DNA from: an uncultured Clostridia bacterium
Lineage (GTDB): Bacteria > Bacillota > Clostridia > Christensenellales > Borkfalkiaceae
Length of the DNA stretch: 64,000 nucleotides
Direction of reading: 5' to 3'
Assembly: GCA_934278995.1 (NCBI GenBank)
Contig: CAKQWM010000003.1
Coordinates: 1-64,000, forward strand
Shown here: positions 32,997-42,173 of the stretch, piece after piece
Layout of the letters: each line of letters opens with the position of its first letter
Position numbering within the stretch: the stretch's first letter is position 1
Notes under the pieces: generated by a model
The model's input: only the letters and a program-made list of their open reading frames with translations
The model's database searches: none
What the model was told of the DNA's origin: nothing
Program-made: the position numbers and the translations under genes

Positions 32997-33025
32997 TTGA
33001 CACGCAAAATATTGTTTTGTATAAT
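32997..33025 (+). promoter_or_regulatory. Sigma-A promoter of rpsU
   Basis: Perfect TTGACA (32997-33002), 17-base spacer, perfect TATAAT (33020-33025). This consensus promoter is one of the strongest in the window, fitting a ribosomal protein gene. Confidence 0.92.
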
Positions 33026-33071
33026 CGTATTGTTTTGAAAATAAGTGTCTTTCGACAAAGGAGGGTTGAAT

Positions 33072-33251
33072 ATGTCCACAATCAGAGTTGGTGAAAACGA
33101 ATCTTTAGATAACGCGTTACGTCGTTTTAAGAGAAAATGCTCACGTGACGGTATTATAGGAGACCTCCGTCGTAAAGAGTGTTATGAAAAACCTGCGGTT
33201 CGTCGTAAAAAGAAAGCCGAAGCCGCAAGAAAAAGAAATTCCAAAATGTAA
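33072..33251 (+). CDS. rpsU: 30S ribosomal protein S21
   Basis: A 59-residue, very basic protein of the small subunit, needed for efficient initiation. The sequence VGENESLDNALRRFKRKCSR is typical. The ATG at 33072 follows AAAGGAGGG by 7 bases; an ATG at 33045 lies upstream of that ribosome-binding site and is rejected. Monocistronic between its own promoter and terminator; yqeY, its usual neighbour, is absent. Confidence 0.97.
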   Translation: MSTIRVGENESLDNALRRFKRKCSRDGIIGDLRRKECYEKPAVRRKKKAEAARKRNSKM

Positions 33252-33257
33252 TTTTTT

Positions 33258-33288
33258 AACGTCTGCTTTAAAAGCGGACGTTTTTTTT
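33258..33288 (+). terminator. Rho-independent terminator after rpsU
   Basis: AACGTCTGCTTT pairs with AAAGCGGACGTT (one G-U type mismatch) and runs into eight T. Confidence 0.93.
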
Positions 33289-33364
33289 ACGATTAAAAAA
33301 TTTATCGACTGATGTCGAAATTTGATAAAATATAAAAAATACTAAGATTGAAGGGGTAAGAAAC

Positions 33365-33751
33365 ATGGAAGATATTAAATTGCTTGCTAAAGAAGCGAAA
33401 CAAAGAATGAAAAGCGGTTTTTGGGAAGAAAATAAAGAAAAAATCGGTTATATAAAGTCAAAAGCAAAGTCGGAGGGCATCGAATCGTCGAAAATAGTCA
33501 GATATTATCAAACGAACGTTATACGCGAGATAAAGCCAAAAAAAGACGAAAACGAAAAATTTTACAAAAAAGTCAAGGCGATTTTGGACAGCGTAGGCGA
33601 AGTCAGCGATATCATAAAGCGTCTTATCGATACGGAAGTTTATAATTCATTGCCGTACGACAGAAAACAAAAATACGTAATGGAACTGGCGCAAAAATAT
33701 CGGGAAGCGCTCGTACGATACAAGCGCGAAAAGAAATTCGATTCTAAGTGA
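33365..33751 (+). CDS. Hypothetical charged helical protein
   Basis: A 128-residue protein I do not recognise. It is rich in lysine and glutamate, has no membrane segment, no signal peptide and no cysteine, and looks almost entirely helical. The coding call rests on a good ribosome-binding site (AAGGGG about 8 bases before the ATG), normal codon use like its neighbours and a clean stop. The position after rpsU is where yqeY (GatB/YqeY domain) usually lies in Firmicutes, but I see no YqeY motif. No function is proposed. Confidence 0.78.
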   Translation: MEDIKLLAKEAKQRMKSGFWEENKEKIGYIKSKAKSEGIESSKIVRYYQTNVIREIKPKKDENEKFYKKVKAILDSVGEVSDIIKRLIDTEVYNSLPYDRKQKYVMELAQKYREALVRYKREKKFDSK

Positions 33752-33876
33752 TTGAATTATTTTCCTGTTGCAACGCAGGGTAATAAAATATAAGAGGCGG
33801 GGGAACCCAAGTATAACCGAAAATCCGCGCATAATAAATAATTAAAAAATATACTTTCGTATAACCGCTTTTTAAG
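33752..33876. other. Spacer between hypothetical gene and pcrA
   Basis: This AT-rich spacer contains one GC-rich block (GGCGGGGGAACCC, 33797-33809). CCTG/CAGG around 33765-33779 could form a short stem. No ORF, terminator with T-run or recognisable riboswitch is supported. Confidence 0.4.
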
Positions 33877-33905
33877 TTGAAAAAAAAACTAAAAAGTGGT
33901 AAAAT
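33877..33905 (+). promoter_or_regulatory. Sigma-A promoter of pcrA
   Basis: TTGAAA (33877-33882), 17-base spacer, TAAAAT (33900-33905). The -10 ends 7 bases before the ATG at 33913, so the transcript probably starts at or one base before the start codon. Confidence 0.72.
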
Positions 33906-33912
33906 ACGTACG

Positions 33913-36207
33913 ATGAAAGAATATCTTGAAAAATTAAATAAAGAGCAGTACGAAGCGACCGTGCAAACAGAAGGTCCCGTTCTCGTTCTGGCGGGCGCGG
34001 GAAGCGGAAAAACGCGTGTTCTGACCTCGCGCATTGCCTATATATTAGACAGCGGGCTGTGTCAGCCCTGGCAGATTCTTGCTATTACTTTTACGAATAA
34101 AGCCGCTAACGAAATGCGTGAAAGAGTCGCGGGTTTTATCGGCGAAGACGTTTCCAGAATGTGGCTCTCTACAATACACAGTATGTGTCTGAGAATTTTG
34201 CGTTCTTCTATAGGAAGACTCGACGGGTATAACGAAAATTTTACGGTGTACAGCGAAGTCGAAAGCGATCGCGTCATTAAAAAAATCATTTCAGAACTCG
34301 ATTTGGTCGGAGAAGACGTGTTTAAAAGGGCAAAATATCATATTTCTTTTGCGAAAACCAACGATATTTCGCCCGATCGTTACCTCGTGGAGGGCAAGGG
34401 TAAAGACGCAAGCGATTTTGTTCCCATATATAAGCGTTACGAGCAGATTTTACATGAAAGTAACGCCATGGACTTTGACGATCTGATTCTAAAAACCTAT
34501 CATCTTCTCGAAGACGACGAAGAAACGCTCAATTATTACGCGAATAAATTTCATTACATACTTATCGACGAATTTCAGGACACTAACTATCTTCAATATA
34601 AAATTGCAAAACTTTTATCGTCGGTTCATCATAATATTTTCGTAGTCGGCGACGACGATCAATCTATTTACGGTTGGCGCGGCGCTGAAATAAAAAATAT
34701 TCTGAATTTCGGTAAAGAGTTTAAATCGGCGAAGGTTTTTAAATTACAGCAAAATTACCGCTCGACCAAGAAAATTCTTGATTTGGCAAATGCGGTAATC
34801 AAAAAAAACAACGTCAGAAGTCCTAAAACCTTATGGACCGACAACGACGACGGCGTAAAAATCGAATTTTACAGCGCGGATGACGAGGGCGCGGAAGCCA
34901 GATACGCGGTAAATCAAATAATTAAACTACGAGAACGCGGAGCAAAATACAGCGATTTTGCCGTACTTATGAGGGTTAACGCATTATCGCGTTCATACGA
35001 ACAGGAATTCATGCGCAGAGGAATACCCTTTAAGGTGTTCGGCGGATTCAAATTTTTCGAGCGGAAAGAAATCAAGGATATTACCGCTTATTTAAGGCTG
35101 TTATCAAACCCGCTCGATAACGACGCGTTATTACGAATTATCAACACGCCGAGAAGGGGTATAGGCGATAAAACGATAAACGAACTTATCGGATATGCAA
35201 AAGTTAACGGCATATCGTTACTCGACGCGCTTACGTTTGCCGATGAATTGAATATAAATAAGGGCGCTAAGCAAAAACTCGACGAATTTAAGCAACTGAT
35301 ATTTTCTTTAACCGTTTACGCCGCAACGAATTCCGTTTGCGATATCGTTGACGAAGTTATCGTTAGAACAAATTTTATGTCGCAATTCGAAAACGAAACG
35401 GACGAAAATATTTCTAAAAAAATGAACGTTGACGAGTTCAAAAATTCCGTTCGGGAGTACGCGAAGATGACGCCCGACGGAACGCTTTCGCACTATCTCG
35501 GTTCGATTGCGTTATACAGCGATATAGACGAAGCGGACTCGTCCGATTACGTTACGCTTGCAACCATTCACGCGGTAAAAGGGCTTGAATTTAAAACTGT
35601 TTTCATCGTCGGTTGCGACGAAACGATTTTTCCCATCTCGAGAGCGGTCGGAAGCCCGGAAGATATGGAAGAAGAGCGTCGTCTTATGTACGTTGCTATA
35701 ACGCGGGCGGAAAATCGTCTTTATATAACGCGGGCGAGCAGTCGATATTTATACGGCGACAGAAAACAAACAGTAAGATCTCGTTTTATTAACGACGTCG
35801 CAGACAAACTCGGTATCGATAAAACGACGGAAAGATCTCGTAAGGAAGATTACTCCGACTCGGACAACAGATACAGACAAACTTTCGCCGATAAAAAATC
35901 CTACTATAATTCTTCTGATTTTGATTACGGATATTCAGCAGACGAGCCGACTTCTCATTTCGGGGCGACTTCTAATTATGCAAAAACGTTCGTGAGAAAC
36001 AAATCGATTTCTTCAAACGTTCATGAAAAAAAATCGATAAACAATTCAGATTATCGCGTAGGAAGAACGGTTTTTCACAAGAAATTCGGCGTCGGAAAGA
36101 TTATTAAAGTAGATTTTAGCGGAATAAACACCATGGCGGAAATCGACTTTGTGAAAGCAGGCAAAAAGACGCTTGCGGTAAATTTCGCCCCCCTCGAACT
36201 GCTTTGA
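33913..36207 (+). CDS. pcrA: ATP-dependent DNA helicase PcrA/UvrD
   Basis: A 764-residue superfamily 1A 3'-5' helicase in repair, plasmid replication and removal of RecA filaments. Walker A AGAGSGKT is at residues 27-34; DEFQDTNYLQ, GDDDQSIYGWRGA, QNYRS and VTLATIHAVKGLEF motifs follow in order. The C-terminal tail ends with the VGRTVFHKKFGVGKI motif that binds RNA polymerase in PcrA. The TTG at 33877 would start inside the -35 box, so ATG 33913 is chosen. No Shine-Dalgarno sequence exists. ligA follows, the normal pcrA-ligA pair. Confidence 0.96.
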   Translation: MKEYLEKLNKEQYEATVQTEGPVLVLAGAGSGKTRVLTSRIAYILDSGLCQPWQILAITFTNKAANEMRERVAGFIGEDVSRMWLSTIHSMCLRILRSSIGRLDGYNENFTVYSEVESDRVIKKIISELDLVGEDVFKRAKYHISFAKTNDISPDRYLVEGKGKDASDFVPIYKRYEQILHESNAMDFDDLILKTYHLLEDDEETLNYYANKFHYILIDEFQDTNYLQYKIAKLLSSVHHNIFVVGDDDQSIYGWRGAEIKNILNFGKEFKSAKVFKLQQNYRSTKKILDLANAVIKKNNVRSPKTLWTDNDDGVKIEFYSADDEGAEARYAVNQIIKLRERGAKYSDFAVLMRVNALSRSYEQEFMRRGIPFKVFGGFKFFERKEIKDITAYLRLLSNPLDNDALLRIINTPRRGIGDKTINELIGYAKVNGISLLDALTFADELNINKGAKQKLDEFKQLIFSLTVYAATNSVCDIVDEVIVRTNFMSQFENETDENISKKMNVDEFKNSVREYAKMTPDGTLSHYLGSIALYSDIDEADSSDYVTLATIHAVKGLEFKTVFIVGCDETIFPISRAVGSPEDMEEERRLMYVAITRAENRLYITRASSRYLYGDRKQTVRSRFINDVADKLGIDKTTERSRKEDYSDSDNRYRQTFADKKSYYNSSDFDYGYSADEPTSHFGATSNYAKTFVRNKSISSNVHEKKSINNSDYRVGRTVFHKKFGVGKIIKVDFSGINTMAEIDFVKAGKKTLAVNFAPLELL

Positions 36208-36256
36208 TTTTCCGGTAAGTTTATTTGAACTTTTTCGCTTTGATGAGAGGTTTATC

Positions 36257-38209
36257 ATGGATAGAATGAAAGAACTCGTTTCGTTACTCAACAGATACGG
36301 ATACGAATATTACGTGTTGGATAATCCGACGGTATCCGACGGAGAATACGATAAACTTTACGACGAACTTAAAAATCTCGAAAAAACGACGGGCATTGTT
36401 CTGCCCGATTCTCCTACGCACAGAATAGGAGGAGAGCCTGTTTCGGCGTTTCAAAAACACCGGCATATATCGAGGTTATACAGTCTTGACAAAGCCGTTA
36501 CAAGGGAACAATTATCATCCTTTGTCGATAAAATTTTAAAAACGGAAAATCCGGATACAAAATATACCGTAGAATATAAGTTTGACGGTTTAACCATGTG
36601 CTTAACTTACGAAAACGGTTATTTCGTCCGCGCCACGACAAGGGGAAACGGCGAGGTAGGCGAGGACGTTACGGCTCAGGTAAAAACTATAAAAACTTTT
36701 CCGCTTTCGATAGAGTACAAGGGTACGCTCGAAGTAAAAGGCGAAGCGATAATAAGGTTGTCCGTCCTTGAAAAATACAATGAAACCGCTACCGAAGTCC
36801 TGAAAAACGCCCGTAACGCGGTTGCCGGCGCGATAAGGAATCTCGATCCCAAAATAACCGAGAAGCGAAACCCCGAAATTTATTTTTACGACGTAAATTA
36901 TATTGAGGACGAATCTATTCGTTCGCAAATTCAAGCCGTTGAATTTTTAAAGAAAAACGGTTTTAAAGTTTTCGGTTATCTCAAAGTTTGTTCCGATCTC
37001 GACGAAATTTGTCGGGCTATAGACGAAATCGAAGTAAATCGTAAAAAAATAGACGTTTTAACCGACGGCGCAGTAATTAAAGTTAACGATTACGACGTAA
37101 GGGAAGAACTCGGAAGCACCGAAAAATTCCCGCGGTGGGCGATAGCGTACAAATTTGAAGCCGAAGAAGTAACTACTGAATTAACCGAAATTACGTGGCA
37201 AGTCGGAAGAACGGGTAAACTTACACCGCTTGGACATCTGAAACCGGTTGATTTGTGCGGCGCCACGGTAAAAAAAGCGACGCTGAACAATTACGGCGAC
37301 ATTTTAAGAAAAAACATAACCGTACCGTGTCGTGTTCTGGTAAGAAGAAGTAACGAAGTAATCCCTGAAATTCTCGGTTCTACGGAAACTTTTTCCTGTA
37401 GCGTCGCGCCCGAAAAACCCGTTGTGTGTCCTTATTGCAAAACGCCTTTAAAAGAAGTAGGAGCAAATTTGTTTTGTCCTAACGCCGAATGTAAGCCGAA
37501 AGTAGTCGCTCAGATTACTAATTTCTGCTCAAAAGAAGCAATGAATATCGAAGGCGTATCCGAGATGACTTGCGCTATTTTATACGACAGTTACAACGTA
37601 AGGCTTTGCTCGGATTTATATAAACTCGATTATCAATCGATATATTCGCTCGAAGGTTTTAAAGAAAAAAAAGCGACAAATTTCATAAATTCGATTGAAA
37701 AATCCAAAAATTGCCCCCTTGAAAACTTTATTTTCGCCTTGTCAATAGACGGAATCGGTAAAAAAACGGCAAAGGACCTTGCCAGACGATTCAAAAGTTT
37801 AGACGGTTTGAAAAACGCGAACTATTTCGACCTTATCGAAATGAACGAAATAGGCGAAGTGCTTGCTGTCAGCGTTACCGAATTTTTCGCAGATAAAAAC
37901 AATATCGATGAAATAAACAGACTGCTCGATTACGGCGTAAAGCCTTATTACACGGAAAATTTAAAAAGCGATAAACTTGCAGGCAAAAAAATAGTTCTGA
38001 CGGGTACTTTACAAAACTATAAACGGAGCGAGGCTCAAAAGATAATAGAAAGCCTCGGCGGCGAAGTAATGAGTTCGGTATCTAAACTTACCAATCTCGT
38101 AGTAGCGGGCGAATCGGCGGGCAGTAAACTCGATAAGGCGAAAGCGCTCGGCATTGAAATTATCAACGAGGACGAATTTACAAGATTGATTTCCGACGAT
38201 AAAAGTTAA
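36257..38209 (+). CDS. ligA: NAD-dependent DNA ligase
   Basis: A 650-residue essential ligase sealing nicks with NAD. Order of domains: Ia/adenylation domain with nucleophile Lys108 in EYKFDG, OB fold, a four-cysteine zinc finger (CPYC ... CPNAEC, about residues 394-413), helix-hairpin-helix repeats, and a C-terminal BRCT domain (about 575-650). Length is typical. GAGAGG lies about 8-10 bases before the ATG; a second ATG three codons later is also possible. No terminator hairpin is obvious after it. Confidence 0.97.
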   Translation: MDRMKELVSLLNRYGYEYYVLDNPTVSDGEYDKLYDELKNLEKTTGIVLPDSPTHRIGGEPVSAFQKHRHISRLYSLDKAVTREQLSSFVDKILKTENPDTKYTVEYKFDGLTMCLTYENGYFVRATTRGNGEVGEDVTAQVKTIKTFPLSIEYKGTLEVKGEAIIRLSVLEKYNETATEVLKNARNAVAGAIRNLDPKITEKRNPEIYFYDVNYIEDESIRSQIQAVEFLKKNGFKVFGYLKVCSDLDEICRAIDEIEVNRKKIDVLTDGAVIKVNDYDVREELGSTEKFPRWAIAYKFEAEEVTTELTEITWQVGRTGKLTPLGHLKPVDLCGATVKKATLNNYGDILRKNITVPCRVLVRRSNEVIPEILGSTETFSCSVAPEKPVVCPYCKTPLKEVGANLFCPNAECKPKVVAQITNFCSKEAMNIEGVSEMTCAILYDSYNVRLCSDLYKLDYQSIYSLEGFKEKKATNFINSIEKSKNCPLENFIFALSIDGIGKKTAKDLARRFKSLDGLKNANYFDLIEMNEIGEVLAVSVTEFFADKNNIDEINRLLDYGVKPYYTENLKSDKLAGKKIVLTGTLQNYKRSEAQKIIESLGGEVMSSVSKLTNLVVAGESAGSKLDKAKALGIEIINEDEFTRLISDDKS

Positions 38210-38285
38210 TTGATGCAATTTTAACGTAAAAACCGATTTTTTACGATATTATATAAATTATATCTAAGTTTAAAATGTTTTTTAC

Positions 38286-38314
38286 TTGATAAATTCAAAA
38301 GTTTGTGTTATGAT
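38286..38314 (+). promoter_or_regulatory. Sigma-A promoter of yicC
   Basis: TTGATA (38286-38291), 17-base spacer, TATGAT (38309-38314), 26 bases before the yicC ATG. Confidence 0.75.
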
Positions 38315-38338
38315 GTAGGGTAGCAAAAGAGGTGTTTT

Positions 38339-39211
38339 ATGCAAAGCATGACCGGTTACGGTAAAGCCGAATACAATAAAGACGGCATTTTGCTTACCGT
38401 TGAAATTCGCACCGTAAACAACAGATTTCTGGATATAGTACCAAAGTATCCCAAATTATTCTTAAAATACGACGATCTTATAAGAAAAACAATTTCGTCT
38501 TACGTTTCGCGGGGCAGGCTCGAACTTTTTATAACGCTTAAAGATTTAAGAGAAGTCGGAAAGTCTTACGCTCTCGATTCCGGGCTTGCAAAAGGCTACT
38601 ATGAAGCCTATCTTTCGCTTAAAAACGAGTTTCCCGATCTTGAAGACGACCTTAAACTTTCAACCCTTTTAAGGATTCCCGACGTTTTAACACCTTCCGG
38701 CGAGCAAGACGACACGGTTTATGAAGAAATTTTGGTTGATACCTTAAAAGACGCGCTCGTTTCTTTAAACGAAATGAGGAACGTCGAGGGCGAAAAATTA
38801 AAAGCCGATCTGACTAAAAGATTGTCCGTTATTGAAGACTTGCTTTTAAAAATAAAAGAAAGGGCTCCGCTCATTCAAAAAGTTTACGCCGAAAAACTTC
38901 GGGAAAGAATTTCCGATTATCTTAACGACGTAAAGTACGACGAAGCAAGGTTTTTACAGGAAGTCGCGCTTTTTGCCGACAAAAGCAATATCGACGAAGA
39001 AATTACGAGGCTATATTCGCACGTATCACAGTTTAAGTCGATTATTAAAAACGAAAACGCCGGCAGAAAACTTGATTTTTTGATTCAGGAATTTAACCGC
39101 GAAGCAAATACGATTTGTTCTAAATCCAACGACGTTGAAATTACCGATTGCGCTTTGAAACTGAAATGCGAAATCGAAAAAATAAGAGAGCAAATTCAGA
39201 ACATAGAGTAG
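38339..39211 (+). CDS. yicC: YicC-family endoribonuclease
   Basis: A 290-residue YicC/YloC protein. The N terminus MQSMTGYGKAE and the C-terminal NREANTICSKSND with EIEKIREQIQN are hallmarks. Members have recently been described as endoribonucleases that act on RNA. AAGAGGTG precedes the ATG. In Bacillus the next genes are remA and gmk; neither is present here, and rpoZ follows directly 34 bases after the stop. Confidence 0.95.
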   Translation: MQSMTGYGKAEYNKDGILLTVEIRTVNNRFLDIVPKYPKLFLKYDDLIRKTISSYVSRGRLELFITLKDLREVGKSYALDSGLAKGYYEAYLSLKNEFPDLEDDLKLSTLLRIPDVLTPSGEQDDTVYEEILVDTLKDALVSLNEMRNVEGEKLKADLTKRLSVIEDLLLKIKERAPLIQKVYAEKLRERISDYLNDVKYDEARFLQEVALFADKSNIDEEITRLYSHVSQFKSIIKNENAGRKLDFLIQEFNREANTICSKSNDVEITDCALKLKCEIEKIREQIQNIE

Positions 39212-39245
39212 TTTTCATTAAAAATAAAATCGGAGGATGATATAT

Positions 39246-39440
39246 ATGATTCACGAACCGCCTATCGATAAACTTGCCGAAAAAATCGGTTCAAAATACG
39301 CGTTATGCGTCGTTGCGAGCAAACGCGCCCGTCAAATTCTGGATACTTCCCTTCAAAGCGGTAACGAAACGACGGAAAAACCCTTGACGCTTGCGGCGGA
39401 AGAAATTGACGAAGGTAAAGTAACCGCAACGAAATATTAA
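39246..39440 (+). CDS. rpoZ: RNA polymerase omega subunit
   Basis: A 64-residue omega subunit, which helps assemble RNA polymerase by chaperoning beta-prime. The motifs PPIDKLAEKIGSKYALCVVA and SKRARQI are typical. The ATG at 39246 is 9 bases from CGGAGG; the ATG at 39237 touches that ribosome-binding site and is rejected. Two terminators follow in tandem. Confidence 0.95.
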   Translation: MIHEPPIDKLAEKIGSKYALCVVASKRARQILDTSLQSGNETTEKPLTLAAEEIDEGKVTATKY

Positions 39441-39458
39441 GGCTCTGCCTTGTTTTTT
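39439..39458 (+). terminator. First terminator after rpoZ
   Basis: AAGGC-TCT-GCCTT, a 5-bp stem, followed by G and six T. Its stem begins inside the rpoZ stop codon. Confidence 0.7.
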
Positions 39459-39492
39459 CATGTTCATAGCAACCGCTATGAGCATGTTTTTT
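39459..39492 (+). terminator. Second, stronger terminator after rpoZ
   Basis: CATGTTCATAGC (39459-39470) pairs with GCTATGAGCATG (39475-39486) with one G-U pair around AACC, then six T. It lies 25 bases before priA. Confidence 0.93.
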
Positions 39493-39517
39493 CTTATTTT
39501 ATCAGATATCCGACGGT

Positions 39518-41710
39518 ATGATTGCACAAGTAATAGTTGACATAGCGGTTTCCGAAGTCGATAGAATATTCGATTATTATTGCGCGCCCGAAGTGAAACT
39601 CGGGTGCCGTGTCGTCGTGCCGTTCGGCAATACGAAATTAGAAGGTTTCGTTATAGGTTTAAAGGAAAAAAGCGATTACCTGAAGACTATAAAGCCTGTT
39701 TTGCGCGTAGTTGACGACATGCCGGCAATTACCGAAGAGGGGTTAACGCTAATGCGCTTTATGCGCGACAAATATCACATTCCGTGCGCTTTGGCGCTTC
39801 GCCAGTTTTTGCCTTCAGAAATGCGCAAAGGAAAGGTTCGGCCTAAACTCGTAAAAACGGCAAAATTAAACGGCGATTTTACAACCGAAGAAATGATTTT
39901 ATCACTTAAAAAGTCGGCAAAATCGCAAATAAGCGCCATTAACTACATGTCGGACGGCAAAACCGAACTTTTATCCGAATTGAATAAAAAATTCGGAAAT
40001 TCCGCGGTAACCAAACTCGTTTCTCTTAACTATTTAATCGTCGGCGAAGAAAGACTGTCGCGTTCTCCTTATAAAGCGATGTCGGGCGAAAGAAAGCAGG
40101 TCGAACTTATCAAAGAACAAACCGACGCCATAAATTCCGTGCTTACTACCGATAAAACGGTAACTTTATTACACGGCGTCACCGGTAGCGGTAAAACCGA
40201 AGTATATCTGCATCTTATAAAAAAGGCGGTTGACGAGGGAAAATCCGCCATAATGCTTGTTCCTGAAATCTCGCTTACCCCGCAAATGCTCAATCAACTG
40301 CGCAGCACTTTCGGCGAATCCGTAGCAATACTTCACAGCGGTTTATCAGCAGGGGAAAAATTCGACGAATGGTGGAGACTGCGCTCCGGAGAAGCAAAGG
40401 TCGCCGTAGGCGCAAGAAGCGCTATTTTTGCTCCGCTTACCAATATCGGAATAATCGTTATCGACGAAGAACACGACGGTAGTTATATAAGCGAATCGAG
40501 TCCGCGTTACGATACGCAGGATATCGCTAAATTCCGCGCCGAATACAACGGGTGTAAACTTGTTTTAGGAAGCGCAACGCCTTCGGTTTCTTCATACTTA
40601 AAGGCAAAAAACGGAGAGTACAATCTTGCCGTCATGCCGGACAGAATAAACAATAATCCGCTGCCCGAAATGATTATAGCGGATATGAGAAAGGAAATCC
40701 GAAGGGGAAACAACACCGCGTTTTCTTCCGCGCTTACGGAAGAACTCAAAAAGACGTTGGAATCGGGAAAACAAGCGATAATTTTTCTTAATCGCAGAGG
40801 CTATTCGCAAATGGTCGTTTGCAGGGAGTGCGGATACGTAGCAAAATGCGAAAATTGCGACGTTGCGCTTAATTATCACGCCGACGGCAACGTTTTAAAA
40901 TGTCACTATTGCGGCGCGACTTATAAAATGCTTAAAGTTTGCCCCGATTGCGGAGGAGTTCACATCAATTACGTCGGCACGGGTACGCAAAAGGTAGTTA
41001 ACGATCTCAAAAATCTCTTTCCTGAAGCGAGAATTTTGCGAATGGATAACGACACGACTTCCACAAAAGAAGGGCATTTTAAAATTCTTTCGGCTTTTTC
41101 AAAAAGAGAAGCGGACATACTCGTCGGTACGCAGATGATTGCCAAGGGACACGATTTCCCCGCCGTAACGCTCGTTGGGGTACTCGACGCCGATATGAGT
41201 TTGTTGTTTGCCGATTATCGCAGCGGAGAAAGAACTTTTCAACTGCTTACGCAGGTAGCGGGAAGATCCGGAAGAGCCGACGATAAAGGCGTGGTTGTCC
41301 TGCAAACTTATCAGCCCGATAACGCAATATTGCGTTTTGCGACGCATTATGATTATCTCGGTTTTTTCGAGCGCGAAAATTCCTTGCGCAAAGCAACGTT
41401 TTATCCGCCTTACGCGACGATTGTCAGGGTAATGATAGAAAGCGAAACGGATGAAAACGCGCTTAATACGCTTAAAGCCGTAAACGACAAACTGAACGAT
41501 TTATATTTGCGCAACAGCGCCGCGTTCTTGTTCTACAATAAAATGAAATCGCCGATTAAGCGATTGAAAAACAAGTATCGCTATCAGGTACTTATGAGAG
41601 TAAAAGAAGGAAACGATAAAATCATTGACGAGATTTATTCTCTGTCGCTACCCGAAAGTAATCAAAAAACTTTGGTGTACGTAGAAATCAATCCATCAAA
41701 TTTGAGTTAA
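39518..41710 (+). CDS. priA: Primosomal replication restart helicase PriA
   Basis: A 730-residue superfamily 2 helicase that reloads DnaB at stalled forks. N-terminal DNA-binding domain, Walker A GVTGSGKT (220-227), DEEHDGSY, and the zinc-binding cysteines CRECGYVAKCENC and CHYCGATY ... CPDCGG (about residues 435-487) interrupting the helicase core. No ribosome-binding site or promoter is visible between the preceding terminator and the ATG. The gene order priA-def-fmt-rsmB-rlmN follows Bacillus; coaBC, usually before priA, is missing. Confidence 0.97.
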   Translation: MIAQVIVDIAVSEVDRIFDYYCAPEVKLGCRVVVPFGNTKLEGFVIGLKEKSDYLKTIKPVLRVVDDMPAITEEGLTLMRFMRDKYHIPCALALRQFLPSEMRKGKVRPKLVKTAKLNGDFTTEEMILSLKKSAKSQISAINYMSDGKTELLSELNKKFGNSAVTKLVSLNYLIVGEERLSRSPYKAMSGERKQVELIKEQTDAINSVLTTDKTVTLLHGVTGSGKTEVYLHLIKKAVDEGKSAIMLVPEISLTPQMLNQLRSTFGESVAILHSGLSAGEKFDEWWRLRSGEAKVAVGARSAIFAPLTNIGIIVIDEEHDGSYISESSPRYDTQDIAKFRAEYNGCKLVLGSATPSVSSYLKAKNGEYNLAVMPDRINNNPLPEMIIADMRKEIRRGNNTAFSSALTEELKKTLESGKQAIIFLNRRGYSQMVVCRECGYVAKCENCDVALNYHADGNVLKCHYCGATYKMLKVCPDCGGVHINYVGTGTQKVVNDLKNLFPEARILRMDNDTTSTKEGHFKILSAFSKREADILVGTQMIAKGHDFPAVTLVGVLDADMSLLFADYRSGERTFQLLTQVAGRSGRADDKGVVVLQTYQPDNAILRFATHYDYLGFFERENSLRKATFYPPYATIVRVMIESETDENALNTLKAVNDKLNDLYLRNSAAFLFYNKMKSPIKRLKNKYRYQVLMRVKEGNDKIIDEIYSLSLPESNQKTLVYVEINPSNLS

Positions 41711-41717
41711 AGATACT

Positions 41718-42173
41718 ATGGCAATAAGAAATATAATACAGGTCGGAGATCCGACTTTAAGAAAAAAATCTTTTGAAGTAACCGATTTCGGCTCAAAAAC
41801 CGCGCAACTACTCGACGATATGAAAGATACTTTGACGAAGGCAAACGGCGCGGGACTTGCCGCCGTTCAGGTCGGCGTTTTACGGCGCGCCTTCATCGTT
41901 ATGGTAGAGGAAGGCTATTTTGAATTTATCAATCCGGTCATCGTTAAGGCGTCGGGTAAACAAATCGGTTCGGAAGGTTGCTTATCCGTTCAGCATAAAT
42001 TCGGCGAAGTCGAAAGACCGAGTGAAGTCGTAATCAAGGCGCAGGACAGATTCGGTAAAGAATTTACCCTTACCGCGCACGACTTCTTCGCAAGGGCGAT
42101 TTGCCACGAAAACGACCATCTCGACGGAATTTTATATATAGACAAAGCAACCAACATAGAGGTAGTAGATTGA
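41718..42173 (+). CDS. def: Peptide deformylase
   Basis: A 151-residue iron/zinc metalloenzyme that removes the N-formyl group from new proteins. Motif 1 GAGLAAVQVG, motif 2 EGCLS (86-90, metal ligand Cys88) and motif 3 HENDH (His130, Glu131, His134) are complete. It starts 8 bases after priA and its stop overlaps the TTG start of fmt, the enzyme that adds the formyl group. Confidence 0.97.
   Translation: MAIRNIIQVGDPTLRKKSFEVTDFGSKTAQLLDDMKDTLTKANGAGLAAVQVGVLRRAFIVMVEEGYFEFINPVIVKASGKQIGSEGCLSVQHKFGEVERPSEVVIKAQDRFGKEFTLTAHDFFARAICHENDHLDGILYIDKATNIEVVD

Noticed and set aside
33797..33830. GC-rich block GGCGGGGGAACCC resembling part of a c-di-AMP (ydaO) riboswitch
   Set aside because: The downstream GGGGU-type partner segment and the remaining helices are missing, and the predicted pcrA transcript starts after it.
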